Assembly (NCBI RefSeq): GCF_001586785.1
Contig: NZ_LUFH02000023.1
Location: 1 to 55,491, forward strand
Source: Sphaerospermopsis aphanizomenoides BCCUSP55
Lineage (GTDB): Bacteria; Cyanobacteriota; Cyanobacteriia; Cyanobacteriales; Nostocaceae
Reading direction: 5' to 3'
Length of the DNA stretch: 55,491 nt
Shown here: positions 37,606 through 46,902 of the stretch, one piece after another
Numbering within the stretch: position 1 is the stretch's first letter
Layout of the letters: every line of letters starts with the position of its first letter
Translations under genes and position numbers: made by a program
The notes under the pieces: model-generated
What the model saw: the letters and a program-made list of their open reading frames with translations, nothing else
Database searches by the model: none
What the model was told of the DNA's origin: nothing

Positions 37606-38607
37606 ATGAAAATAGTATTTTTTGGCACACCCGAATTTGCTGTTCCCACCCTAGAAAAATTGCTAAAACATCCACAAATTGAAGTTTTAGGAGTAGTTAC
37701 CCAACCGGATAAACGCCGAGAGCGGGGTAATAAACTAACACCTTCTCCTGTGAAAGCACTTGCTACTGTTCACAATCTACCAGTTTGGCAACCTGAAAGA
37801 ATCAAAAAAGATGCCGAAACCTTAACCCAACTGCAACAACTAGCAGCAGATGTATTTGTTGTAGTTGCTTATGGGCAAATATTATCCAAAAAGATTTTAA
37901 ATATGCCGAAATTGGGCTGTATTAACGTACATGGTTCGATTTTACCGCAATATAGGGGTGCTGCTCCCATTCAATGGTGTTTATATAACGGTGAGCAAGA
38001 AACCGGAATCACGACCATGTTAATGGATGCGGGGATGGATACAGGAGATATGCTGCTAAAAGCCACAACACCAATTGATTTGCTAGATAATGCCCACATT
38101 TTAGCCGAGAGATTAGCAACTATTGGTGCAGACTTACTAATAGAAACTCTGTTGAAGCTGGAAAAACAAGAGATTCAAGCTATTCCTCAAGATAATGAGG
38201 CAGCTACTTATGCTTCTTTGATTCAAAAGCAAGATTACAATTTAGATTGGTCAAAACCTGCTATTCAATTACACAATCAAATTAGAGGCTTTTATCCTGA
38301 TTGTATTACGACCTTTCGCAATCAATCACTGAAAATAACTGCTACTGTTCCCCTAAGCTCTGCTTATATAGCTCAGTTACCAACGGAACTACAAGAAAAA
38401 TTGCATAAAATACCTGATTTGTCAACTATGTCAGGTCAACCTGGGGAAGTGGTCAGTATTGTTAAAGGACTGGGAGCAATTGTGCAAACTGGTGAAGGTT
38501 TGCTGCTATTAAAAGAAGTGCAGCTAAGTGGTAAACGTCCTCAATCAGGATGGGATTTTGTAAATGGTACTCGTTTGACTGCGGGTGAGGTAATGGGTAA
38601 TGGGTAA
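37606..38607 (+). CDS. fmt: Methionyl-tRNA formyltransferase
   Basis: Formylates Met on initiator tRNA using 10-formyl-tetrahydrofolate. [20 protein letters not shown] opens the formyl-transferase domain, and [20 protein letters not shown] contains the conserved HGSxLPxYRG catalytic loop. The C-terminal OB-like domain spans about residues 205-320 and includes NQIRGFYPD. 333 aa is usual. The last residues (VMGNG) and the TAA stop lie inside a GTAATGG tandem array, so the C terminus is set by the repeat. The substrate tRNA is encoded in this window at 13.4-13.7 kb. Confidence 0.95.
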   Translation: MKIVFFGTPEFAVPTLEKLLKHPQIEVLGVVTQPDKRRERGNKLTPSPVKALATVHNLPVWQPERIKKDAETLTQLQQLAADVFVVVAYGQILSKKILNMPKLGCINVHGSILPQYRGAAPIQWCLYNGEQETGITTMLMDAGMDTGDMLLKATTPIDLLDNAHILAERLATIGADLLIETLLKLEKQEIQAIPQDNEAATYASLIQKQDYNLDWSKPAIQLHNQIRGFYPDCITTFRNQSLKITATVPLSSAYIAQLPTELQEKLHKIPDLSTMSGQPGEVVSIVKGLGAIVQTGEGLLLLKEVQLSGKRPQSGWDFVNGTRLTAGEVMGNG

Positions 38608-38645
38608 TGGGTAATGGGTAATGGGTAATGGGTAATTGGTAATTG
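38590..38645. repeat. GTAATGG heptanucleotide array, 8 units
   Basis: Six perfect GTAATGG units (38590-38631) and two GTAATTG units. They overlap the last 18 bases of fmt and provide its stop codon. Confidence 0.95.
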
Positions 38646-38699
38646 CTAAACATCTTTTCCTCCCCTGCTCCCTGCCCCCTGCCCCCTGCCTCTTCGCTG

Positions 38700-39068
38700 T
38701 CACCTATCACCTGTTCCCTTATTCTCATAAAAACGGCATGATTCACAGGGTCCTTCTGGGTTGACTGCACAGCGAATGATTTCTGAATGAGCATTGTAGT
38801 CACAAGTAGCATCACCTATCACCCAGCGTCCCTGTACTAAACTTTTTTCTGATGGTCGTTTAGCTTTTTGTACGTAAATAGCGATATTATGTAGGCGGTA
38901 GCGTCCTGCTTTTAGCTGATATCTGTGACGACGCTCTAATACTGCATAGGTTTTACCTTCAAAATCCAGATAATTTCCTGGTTGGGGTGTCCAATCAAGT
39001 TGTAATCTACCGAGGGACTGACGCGGGTTTGTCAAAATCACCTCAGTTGGTAAAGAGTCTGGCTCCAT
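38700..39068 (-). CDS. Conserved cyanobacterial protein, DUF6464-like, Cys-rich C terminus
   Basis: 122 aa. The N-terminal part reads LPTEVILTNPRQSLGRLQLD and YLDFEGKTYAVLERRHRYQL, a small beta-domain. The C terminus carries four Cys in the spacing C-x10-C-x7-C-x2-C (CDYNAHSEIIRC, then GPCESC), which could hold zinc or an iron-sulfur cluster. Found widely in cyanobacteria; function unknown. Convergent with fmt. The overlapping frame 38462-38815 is a shadow. Confidence 0.75.
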   Translation of the reverse strand: MEPDSLPTEVILTNPRQSLGRLQLDWTPQPGNYLDFEGKTYAVLERRHRYQLKAGRYRLHNIAIYVQKAKRPSEKSLVQGRWVIGDATCDYNAHSEIIRCAVNPEGPCESCRFYENKGTGDR

Positions 39069-39263
39069 AATTAGTTTATGTTATGTGATTTACATTATTA
39101 ATGATGGTATCGCAATCTTCTACTATTGCTGACTGGGGTTTGATTATAATTATTGGTTTACTATATTTGCGAGCAAATTACATCTTGAGAAGAGATTAAT
39201 TGCGGAATTTGTCTGTTTGGTTTTGATTGAGAACAGTAACACATCAACCTAATTTCTGCTGGC

Positions 39264-42149
39264 ATGAGTATTAATTACAGAAAGCGATCGCTCACTGATG
39301 GCAATCGGGCGCTACAGTTATTTACAGACCGCTATGATATAACTCGTATCTTTGTTGGCTATTTGAATGATGATCCAGCAACAAACAAAATTTTATTTTT
39401 TCATGGTGATGGTGGTAATGGTAAATCTCTACTGCTGAAGTTTTTAGCTCAGAAGTGTTGTAAACGCCTGCGGTTGGAGAGTTGGCGGGAACTACAGCCT
39501 AAAAGTGATCAGGAAGTGGCAGAATATATTGAAGATTTAGCGGATGTTTGGGAATTTACGCCAATTCCCGCTGTTTTACAAGATTTTGGTTTAAAAGGGA
39601 CTGGGGACGAACAACCTCAAGATCCATTTTATGGGTTATTGATGTTGCGACGAAAGCTTTCTAGTGCAGCAACAAAATTAAAATCCCGTTTGCAGTTTCC
39701 GTTGTATGACTTCGCTTGTGTTTGGTATCTCAAGCAAAAAAACCGCCTCACCACTGAGAAGTTAAAAGAACTATTTCCCGCAGAAGAACTTGATTTATTA
39801 ATAGAAATTGTTAATGCTGTCAGCGATACATCTTGGGGAACTATTGTTAAGGCAGTTTTAGGAATTTTTAACAAGCATTTAGGCGAAAATTTTATTTTGC
39901 AATTGCAGAAACGAGGAATTAAAGCAGAAGATTTGCAAGAAATTTGCCAGATGGATGTAGACACGGAATTAATTAATGAACTTCCGCGATATTTAGCGCA
40001 AGATTTGAATGCTGCAATGACTCAACAAAACGCACCAGAAAGAATAGTGCTGTTTTTCGATACTCATGAGGCATTTTGGGGTTATCAGCGCAATTTACCA
40101 GATCCGCTATTTTTTCAAAAGGATGAATGGCTCAGATATTTTTTAGCGGAATTGGCACTAGAATCTGGTATAGTCGCAGTAGTAGCTGGACGAGAAATAC
40201 CACGTTGGGAACAAGCTGAAAATTTTCCAATTCCTCAGAAATATTTAGATATTCGATTAGTTAACCATCTTTCTCCAGATGATGCAGATGTGTATTTGGA
40301 ACGTGCTGAAGTTACGAATGAGGAATTAAGAAAAAGTGTGATCGTCTATGCTAGTGTAGCAGCAAATCAAGTGCATCCGTTTTTGTTGGGTTTGTGTGCG
40401 GATGTGGTTTTACAAGCAAAAGAACAAAAAATCACTCTTACCCCTGCTGATTTTCCCAAGATACCAGAAACAGTAAACAAAGCTGAAATACTAATTAACC
40501 GATTACTGAAATATGCAGATAGAGAAATTGGTTATGCTGTTCATGCTTTGAGTGCTTGTCGAGCATTCAATTTTGAAATTTATCAGTTTTTGGGTGAGGA
40601 ATTACATTTTCAAACAACTAAACCAGCTTTTGATATTCTGACAGAATTTTCTTTTGTTTGGGATGTGCAGCAGTTAGGTCAAGACTGGTATCGTATTCAT
40701 GACTTACTGCGTCGTTTGGATTATGAAGGGGGAAAAGAAGATACTAAAAAAGCCCATGAAGTGTTAGAAAAATATTACCGTCAACAGGGTAATGTAGCAG
40801 AAGCAATTTATCACGCTAACCGTTTAGATTGGTTGCGAGGTGTTGATGAGTGGGTAGAGGTATTTGAAGAAGCATTGAAAACTAGTCTTTATGAACAATG
40901 TCGTTCACTGTTGGAAATCAGGAGTGAACTGGTGATAGAGAGTAATTTTGATTTGGGTAGAGTTTCACAATGTGAAGCAGATTGTTTTAATCAATTATCT
41001 CGATATCAAGAAGCTAAACAAGAATATTTAGAAGCTGTTGCAGCTTATAAGCAAGAACTGAGCATTACTCCTGATGATACCGCTACCCTCTACAACTTGG
41101 GGGTAGTATTACGAAGTTTAGGTAATTTGCAAACTCGACTATCTGAACCCCAAGCATTACAATGCTACACGGATTCAATTGCTGCTTGCAACGCGCTCCT
41201 GAGTCTGACTCCAAATGATAACAAAGTTCTCAGGAACGTTCTCAGTAGTAAGGGGTTAACATTACAACAATTGGGGGATTTGCAAACTCAACGCAAGAAC
41301 TATAATGAAGCATTTCAACCTTACAATGATGCAATAGATGCTTACAACTTCATTCTTTCTTTAATTCCAGATGATAATGACGTTTTCAATAACAAGGGAA
41401 TAGCTTTAGAAGGTTTGGGTTATTTGCAAACTCAACTTGCTCGGGATGAAAAAGCATTGCAATCCTATAAAAATGCAATTATTGCTTACAATTGTTCCCT
41501 TAATCTAGCTACAGATCACAGATATCTTAATAATAAGGGTGTAGCATTGCAAAAATTAGGTGATTTGCAAACAAAGCTTGCCCAGAATGAGGAAGCATTA
41601 CAATCTTACAATGATGCAATTATTGCTTGCCAGGAGGCTCTTACCCTGGCTCCAAGTTATATTAACGCTTTTACCAATAAGGGTAGTGCATTAGCTAGAT
41701 TGGGAAATTTACAAAAAAAACTTACACACCACTATGAAGCCTTACAATCTTACAGTGATGCGGTAACTGCTTACAATTCTGCTCTGAATATTGCTCCAAA
41801 TGATAATTATGCTCTCAACAATAAGGGCAATGTTTTAAAAAGTTTGGGTGATTTGCAAACTCAACTTAGCCAATACCAGGAAGCATTAAAATCTTACGAA
41901 GATGCAATCAACATTTATAAATCTGTCCTCAAATTTGCTCCTGATGATAACGAAGTTCTTGACAATTTGGGCTTAACGTTACAAAGTTTAGGTAAATTAC
42001 TTTTAGAGTTAGCCCAAAAGCCAGAAGCCGTCAATTGTTTTCAAGAAGCTTTAAATTTATTTAATCGCTCTTTGGTAATAGCTCCCGATAATGAAGAGAT
42101 TCGGAATTTGAGAGATGAATTACAAGCTTTTATAGAGAGTTTAGACTGA
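39264..42149 (+). CDS. STAND-like NTPase with long TPR-like repeats
   Basis: 961 aa. Residues 20-420 form a P-loop NTPase: Walker A HGDGGNGKSLLLKF (48-60), Walker B IVLFFDTHEAFWG near 266, and VAGREIPRWEQ as a sensor-like stretch, as in STAND/NACHT proteins. Residues 430-560 are a helical linker (winged-helix-like RIHDLLRRLDYEG). From about residue 590 on, at least seven tandem repeats of roughly 47 residues carry the signature NNKG-x-AL-x-x-LGDLQTQL and EALQSYxDAIxAYN, longer than a 34-residue TPR. There is no recognisable N-terminal effector domain. STAND NTPases often act in anti-phage sensing or signalling, but the role here is not shown by context. Starts after psaC-distant gene 38700-39068 on the opposite strand. 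Confidence 0.8.
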   Translation: MSINYRKRSLTDGNRALQLFTDRYDITRIFVGYLNDDPATNKILFFHGDGGNGKSLLLKFLAQKCCKRLRLESWRELQPKSDQEVAEYIEDLADVWEFTPIPAVLQDFGLKGTGDEQPQDPFYGLLMLRRKLSSAATKLKSRLQFPLYDFACVWYLKQKNRLTTEKLKELFPAEELDLLIEIVNAVSDTSWGTIVKAVLGIFNKHLGENFILQLQKRGIKAEDLQEICQMDVDTELINELPRYLAQDLNAAMTQQNAPERIVLFFDTHEAFWGYQRNLPDPLFFQKDEWLRYFLAELALESGIVAVVAGREIPRWEQAENFPIPQKYLDIRLVNHLSPDDADVYLERAEVTNEELRKSVIVYASVAANQVHPFLLGLCADVVLQAKEQKITLTPADFPKIPETVNKAEILINRLLKYADREIGYAVHALSACRAFNFEIYQFLGEELHFQTTKPAFDILTEFSFVWDVQQLGQDWYRIHDLLRRLDYEGGKEDTKKAHEVLEKYYRQQGNVAEAIYHANRLDWLRGVDEWVEVFEEALKTSLYEQCRSLLEIRSELVIESNFDLGRVSQCEADCFNQLSRYQEAKQEYLEAVAAYKQELSITPDDTATLYNLGVVLRSLGNLQTRLSEPQALQCYTDSIAACNALLSLTPNDNKVLRNVLSSKGLTLQQLGDLQTQRKNYNEAFQPYNDAIDAYNFILSLIPDDNDVFNNKGIALEGLGYLQTQLARDEKALQSYKNAIIAYNCSLNLATDHRYLNNKGVALQKLGDLQTKLAQNEEALQSYNDAIIACQEALTLAPSYINAFTNKGSALARLGNLQKKLTHHYEALQSYSDAVTAYNSALNIAPNDNYALNNKGNVLKSLGDLQTQLSQYQEALKSYEDAINIYKSVLKFAPDDNEVLDNLGLTLQSLGKLLLELAQKPEAVNCFQEALNLFNRSLVIAPDNEEIRNLRDELQAFIESLD

Positions 42150-43010
<861 letters not shown>

Positions 43011-43217
43011 AATACTGAGATTTAAAAATACTCAGTAAAATAGTGCTGGGGACTGAGGTCGGAAGAAACAACTTGATTCTTCTCTCAGCACTCAGCACTT
43101 AACAATTTTGAATTATTTCCATAGCAAATGTCTTTAACCTTTGGCAGCAGCGATTTCTGCCGCAGAAACTTGTTGTTTTAGTCTTGGTCAACCAAAATTT
43201 ATCACCAGACCTAGTAG

Positions 43218-43240
43218 GGAGCAGCTTGCTCCTTTTTATT
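43218..43240 (+). terminator. Intrinsic terminator downstream of psaC
   Basis: GGAGCA-GCT-TGCTCC (43218-43232) followed by TTTTTATT. Lies about 210 bases after psaC and ahead of glmS, separating the two transcripts. Confidence 0.8.
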
Positions 43241-43243
43241 TGC

Positions 43244-43249
43244 TATAAT
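43244..43249 (+). promoter_or_regulatory. Possible -10 element ahead of glmS
   Basis: TATAAT (43244-43249) just past the psaC terminator and about 160 bases before the glmS ATG. No matching -35 box was seen; the glmS ribosome-binding site GGAGG is at about 43394-43398. Tentative. Confidence 0.35.
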
Positions 43250-43408
43250 CACCCCTTTATCCTGACAACTGTGCTTGATTAATTTCCAGGAACAGTGAAT
43301 AGTGAACGGTTGTCCGGCAAGTAGTAGGGTGCTGAAACCAGATACAACTGAATAATTCTTAACTAATAACTGTTAACTGATAACCTAATAAGCGGAGGGG
43401 TGTGAAAA

Positions 43409-45286
43409 ATGTGCGGAATAGTTGGCTATATAGGCACTCAAGCGGCGACAGATATTTTACTGGCGGGATTGGAAAAGTTAGAATACAGAGGTTATGACTC
43501 AGCAGGAATTGCCACTATTTGGGAAGGTGACATTCATTGTGTGCGGGCTAAGGGTAAACTGCTGAATTTGCGTTCTAAACTAGAACAAATCGAAACTCCT
43601 GCTCAAATTGGCATTGGTCACACTCGCTGGGCAACTCATGGTAAACCAGAGGAATATAATGCCCATCCCCATCAAGATACAGCTTTGCGGATTGCAGTAG
43701 TGCAGAATGGGATTATTGAAAATTACCGCGAGTTACGAGAGCATTTAAAAGGGTTAGGACATGAATTTCGTTCCGAAACCGATACGGAAGTGATTCCCCA
43801 TTTAATAGCTGAGTGTTTAAAGCATAGTTCTGAAAGTCCTGATTCCCCATCTGTGTTTTTAGAGGCAGTGCGGGAAGCGGTGAGTAAACTAGAAGGGGCT
43901 TTTGCGATCGCAGCTATTAGTGCAGATTACCCAGACGAATTGATTGTAGTGCGTCAACAAGCGCCTTTAGTAATTGGTTTTGGTCAAGGCGAGTTTTTCT
44001 GTGCTTCCGATACTCCGGCAATTGTCCCCTATACCCGCGCTGTATTGCCCCTAGAAAACGGAGAAATTGCCCGTTTAACTCCGCTGGGGGTTGAGGTTTA
44101 TAACTTTGCCGGACACCGCTTGAAAAAGCATCCCCGGACTTTGAACTGGAATCCCATTATGGTGGAAAAACAGGGATTCAAACATTTTATGCTCAAGGAA
44201 ATCTATGAGCAGCCAGGGGTGGTTAGAGCTTGTTTAGAAGCTTATTTTCCTGGTAGTTCTGAAATACCTGTAACGCTGAATTTACCAAAAGAATTTTACG
44301 CAGATTTAGAACAAATTCAAATTGTGGCTTGCGGTACAAGTTGGCACGCGGCTTTAGTGGGTAAGTATTTATTAGAACAACTGGCAGAAATTCCCACTCA
44401 AGTGCAGTATGCTTCTGAATTTCGCTATGCACCTTCACCGCTGACTGCCAATACTTTAACTATTGGTGTCACCCAATCTGGGGAAACTGCGGATACTTTA
44501 GCAGCTTTAGCGATGGAGAAGGAACGCAGACAGGGGAAAGAGGCTAAGTATCAAGCGCGACTTTTAGGGATTACCAACCGCCCGGAAAGCACTTTGGGGC
44601 AGATGGTAAGTAATATTATCAATACTCATGGGGGGATTGAAATTGGTGTGGCGGCAACAAAAACCTTTATTGCCCAATTGATGGCTTTTTACGGTTTAGC
44701 TTTAGATTTAGCTTATCGTCGCCAAATAATTACGACGGAAAGATTAACAGAAATCATTGCAGGTTTGCGGCAGTTACCCGCAGAAATTGAAGCGATTTTA
44801 GAAACCCAAGAAAGATATATTGAGCAGTTAGTTCATGACTTTGCAGAAACAAAAGATTTCATTTTTGTAGGCAGAGGAATTAATTTTCCCATTGCTTTAG
44901 AAGGAGCTTTGAAATTAAAAGAAATTAGCTATATTCACGCCGAAGGATATCCAGCAGGAGAAATGAAACATGGACCAATTGCGTTGTTAGATGCGAAAGT
45001 TCCCGTCGTGGCAATTGCTATGCCAGGTAGTGTGTATGAAAAGGTGATTTCTAATGCTCAGGAAGCGAAAGCGAGAGATTCTCGGTTAATAGGTGTGACT
45101 TGTGTAAATGATGGGGAAGCAGCGGAAATTTTTAATGATTTAATTCCTGTGGCTGAAGTGGAGGAAATTTTGTCACCTATTTTGACAGTGATTCCGTTGC
45201 AATTGTTGGCTTATCATATTGCGGCTAGGAGGGGTTTGGATGTGGATCAGCCTCGTAATTTGGCGAAGTCGGTAACAGTTGAGTAG
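43409..45286 (+). CDS. glmS: Glutamine--fructose-6-phosphate aminotransferase (isomerizing)
   Basis: First step of UDP-GlcNAc synthesis: makes glucosamine-6-phosphate from fructose-6-phosphate and glutamine. The N-terminal class II glutaminase begins MCGIVGYIG with nucleophile Cys2 and contains IGHTRWATHGKP. Two SIS sugar-isomerase domains follow (VACGTSWHAALVGKYLLEQL and FIFVGRGINFPIALEGALKL). The C terminus ends with NLAKSVTVE, the normal end of GlmS. 625 aa. Strong ribosome-binding site GGAGG. A degenerate copy of its 3' region occurs at 46441-46626. Confidence 0.97.
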   Translation: MCGIVGYIGTQAATDILLAGLEKLEYRGYDSAGIATIWEGDIHCVRAKGKLLNLRSKLEQIETPAQIGIGHTRWATHGKPEEYNAHPHQDTALRIAVVQNGIIENYRELREHLKGLGHEFRSETDTEVIPHLIAECLKHSSESPDSPSVFLEAVREAVSKLEGAFAIAAISADYPDELIVVRQQAPLVIGFGQGEFFCASDTPAIVPYTRAVLPLENGEIARLTPLGVEVYNFAGHRLKKHPRTLNWNPIMVEKQGFKHFMLKEIYEQPGVVRACLEAYFPGSSEIPVTLNLPKEFYADLEQIQIVACGTSWHAALVGKYLLEQLAEIPTQVQYASEFRYAPSPLTANTLTIGVTQSGETADTLAALAMEKERRQGKEAKYQARLLGITNRPESTLGQMVSNIINTHGGIEIGVAATKTFIAQLMAFYGLALDLAYRRQIITTERLTEIIAGLRQLPAEIEAILETQERYIEQLVHDFAETKDFIFVGRGINFPIALEGALKLKEISYIHAEGYPAGEMKHGPIALLDAKVPVVAIAMPGSVYEKVISNAQEAKARDSRLIGVTCVNDGEAAEIFNDLIPVAEVEEILSPILTVIPLQLLAYHIAARRGLDVDQPRNLAKSVTVE

Positions 45287-45427
45287 TTGAAATATAAAAC
45301 TAAAATTTAATTTTGGAGGTGTGAAAAAGTTTGAAAAATAACTAGAAAAGCTGTACATTTTATTCTATGGGTGTATTTACCAATCATCCATAGAACAAAT
45401 TGTTTAGCAATGATGAATTAAAATTAT

Positions 45428-46355
45428 ATGCGGCGTGACTCTATTTTTTATTATTTATTTCAACAATACCCCAAGCTGCTGTTTGAGTTACTAGAAAATC
45501 CACCAGCGAATGCAGCTAATTATCGCTTCGATTCGGTAGCAGTAAAAGAGCCAAAGTTTGAAATTGACGGGGTGTTTTTACCACCAGAAACGGAAGCACC
45601 AGGGGTTGTTTATTTCTGTGTTCGCGTAGCGTGCCGAAGGCATAGTGCAATTTCAAAAAGATGAGCGACTGTATGAGCGTTTGTTTGGGGAGTTGTTTTT
45701 ATATTTTTATCGAAATAGAGAACGTTTTCAAGATTGGCAAGCAGTAGTAATTTATCCCAATCGCAGCATAGAACAAGGGGAAATTCAACCTTATCGCGCA
45801 CTTTTGAATTCTGAACAAGTACATCGAGTATATTTGGATGAATTAGGAGAAATTGAACAATTACCCCTGGATGTGGGTTTGTTGGTGTTAACAACACTAG
45901 AGGAAGAGGAAGCACCAGCAGCAGCAAGATATTTGCTCAACCGTTGTCAGCAGGAATTAGCCGAAACGGTAGCCAGTCGCGCCATAATGGAGATAATTAC
46001 TACAATTATTTCTTATCGGTTTACTCGTTTAACTCGTGTGGAGATAGAAGCAATGTTAGGTATCAGTTTTCAGCAAACTCGCTTGTATGAAGAACTTAGA
46101 GAAGAAGCTACTGAACAAGGTAGAGAACTAGGTAGACAACAAGGTAGAGAACAAGGCAAACGAGAAGGTGAAATATCGCTGATCCTGCGGTTATTATCCA
46201 AGAGATTCGGAGAATTACCGAGTCAGCTAAAAATCGACATTGAAAGGTTATCGCTGCTACAGTTGGAAACTTTGGCTGAAGCGTTGTTAGATTTTGTAAG
46301 TTTGGATGATTTAGTTGTTTGGTTGGAAAATTTAGAAGCTACTACTGAGAACTAA
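45428..46355 (+). pseudogene. DUF2887/Rpn-type putative transposase-nuclease gene, frameshifted by a dispersed repeat
   Basis: Two fragments of one gene. The first, from the ATG at 45428, reads MRRDSIFYYLFQQYPKLLFE and FEIDGVFLPPETEAPGVVYF. The second, from 45645, continues VQFQKDERLYERLFGELFLY and ends in WLENLEATTEN. The expected junction YFCEVQFQKDERLY is interrupted by a foreign segment (45621-45645), a net gain of 22 bases, which shifts the frame. The family (DUF2887, PD-(D/E)XK-like Rpn nucleases) is common in cyanobacteria. The C terminus has EQGRELGRQQGREQGKREGE, typical of these proteins. Unlikely to make full-length protein. Confidence 0.85.
45621..45645. repeat. Dispersed palindromic repeat inserted in the DUF2887 gene
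   Basis: TTCGCGTAGCGTGCCGAAGG and the next bases CATAG stand between TTCTGTG and TGCAATTTC, where the intact gene should have three bases. The core TGCC-GAA-GGCA is palindromic. This motif is widespread in Nostocales genomes. Confidence 0.8.
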
Positions 46356-46440
46356 AATCTCAGTTTTCATCTATATCCAAACAAAGAAACAGAGTTTTGT
46401 GGGTAGAGTGCGATCGCCTATTTCTCTCATCTTGTGACAA

Positions 46441-46626
46441 GCGATCGCTATGCCTGGTAGTGTATATGAAAAGGTGATTTATAATGCACAGAAAGCGAAA
46501 GTGAGAGATTCTCGGTTAATTGATGTAACTTCTGTGAATGATGAGGAAACTGGGCAAATCTTTAATGTTTTAGTTCCTGTGGCTGAAGTGGAGGAAATTT
46601 TGACAGTAATTCTGTATCCTCCATAG
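46441..46626 (+). pseudogene. Duplicated fragment of the glmS 3' region
   Basis: Reads AIAMPGSVYEKVIYNAQKAK and onward to PVAEVEEILTVILYPP before a TAG. This matches residues of GlmS (AIAMPGSVYEKVISNAQEAK...PVAEVEEIL) with about a dozen substitutions and loss of the SPIL residues. The DNA resembles 45013-45199. The fragment has no start signal and covers only about 60 codons; it begins at a HIP1 site. Confidence 0.9.
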
Positions 46627-46638
46627 GAGTTATTTTTT

Positions 46639-46815
46639 GAAAGTACCGAACCATCTAATCAAGACTTAATGCAGCTTGCGAAAATAGGAGGTTCGTTTGA
46701 CTTGTGGCATGATGAACCTGATATTTATACATTAGAAGATGAAGAACTTCTTTACTATAAAGTAGTTCACAACTTTATACCGAATGGGTTGTTGGATACA
46801 AATATAATATCTTAG
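46639..46815 (+). pseudogene. Possible remnant of a small antitoxin-like gene
   Basis: Open frame without its own start at 46639 (an ATG is at 46669) reading EPSNQDLMQLAKIGGSFDLW, then HDEPDIYTLEDEELLYYK, then a stop. The GGSFDLWHDEPDIYTLED stretch resembles the C-terminal end of small cyanobacterial antitoxins. The N-terminal DNA-binding part is missing. Tentative. Confidence 0.4.
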
Positions 46816-46902
46816 TGCTAAAACAACTAGTTTTGTTTTTGTGTAGTACAATTGTTCTATTCCGATCAGGGTAGACCAGTTATTCAATAGCAGTTCTAAA
46901 AT

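Noticed and set aside
38462-38815. Minus-strand frame of 117 codons overlapping fmt and the Cys-rich gene
   Set aside because: It overlaps two better-supported genes, and its translation is largely repeat-derived ([14 protein letters not shown]).
43120-43200. Short minus-strand frame ending VSAAEIAAAKG before a stop
   Set aside because: It looks like a protein C terminus but is preceded by a stop after 17 codons; probably coincidental alanine-rich frame.
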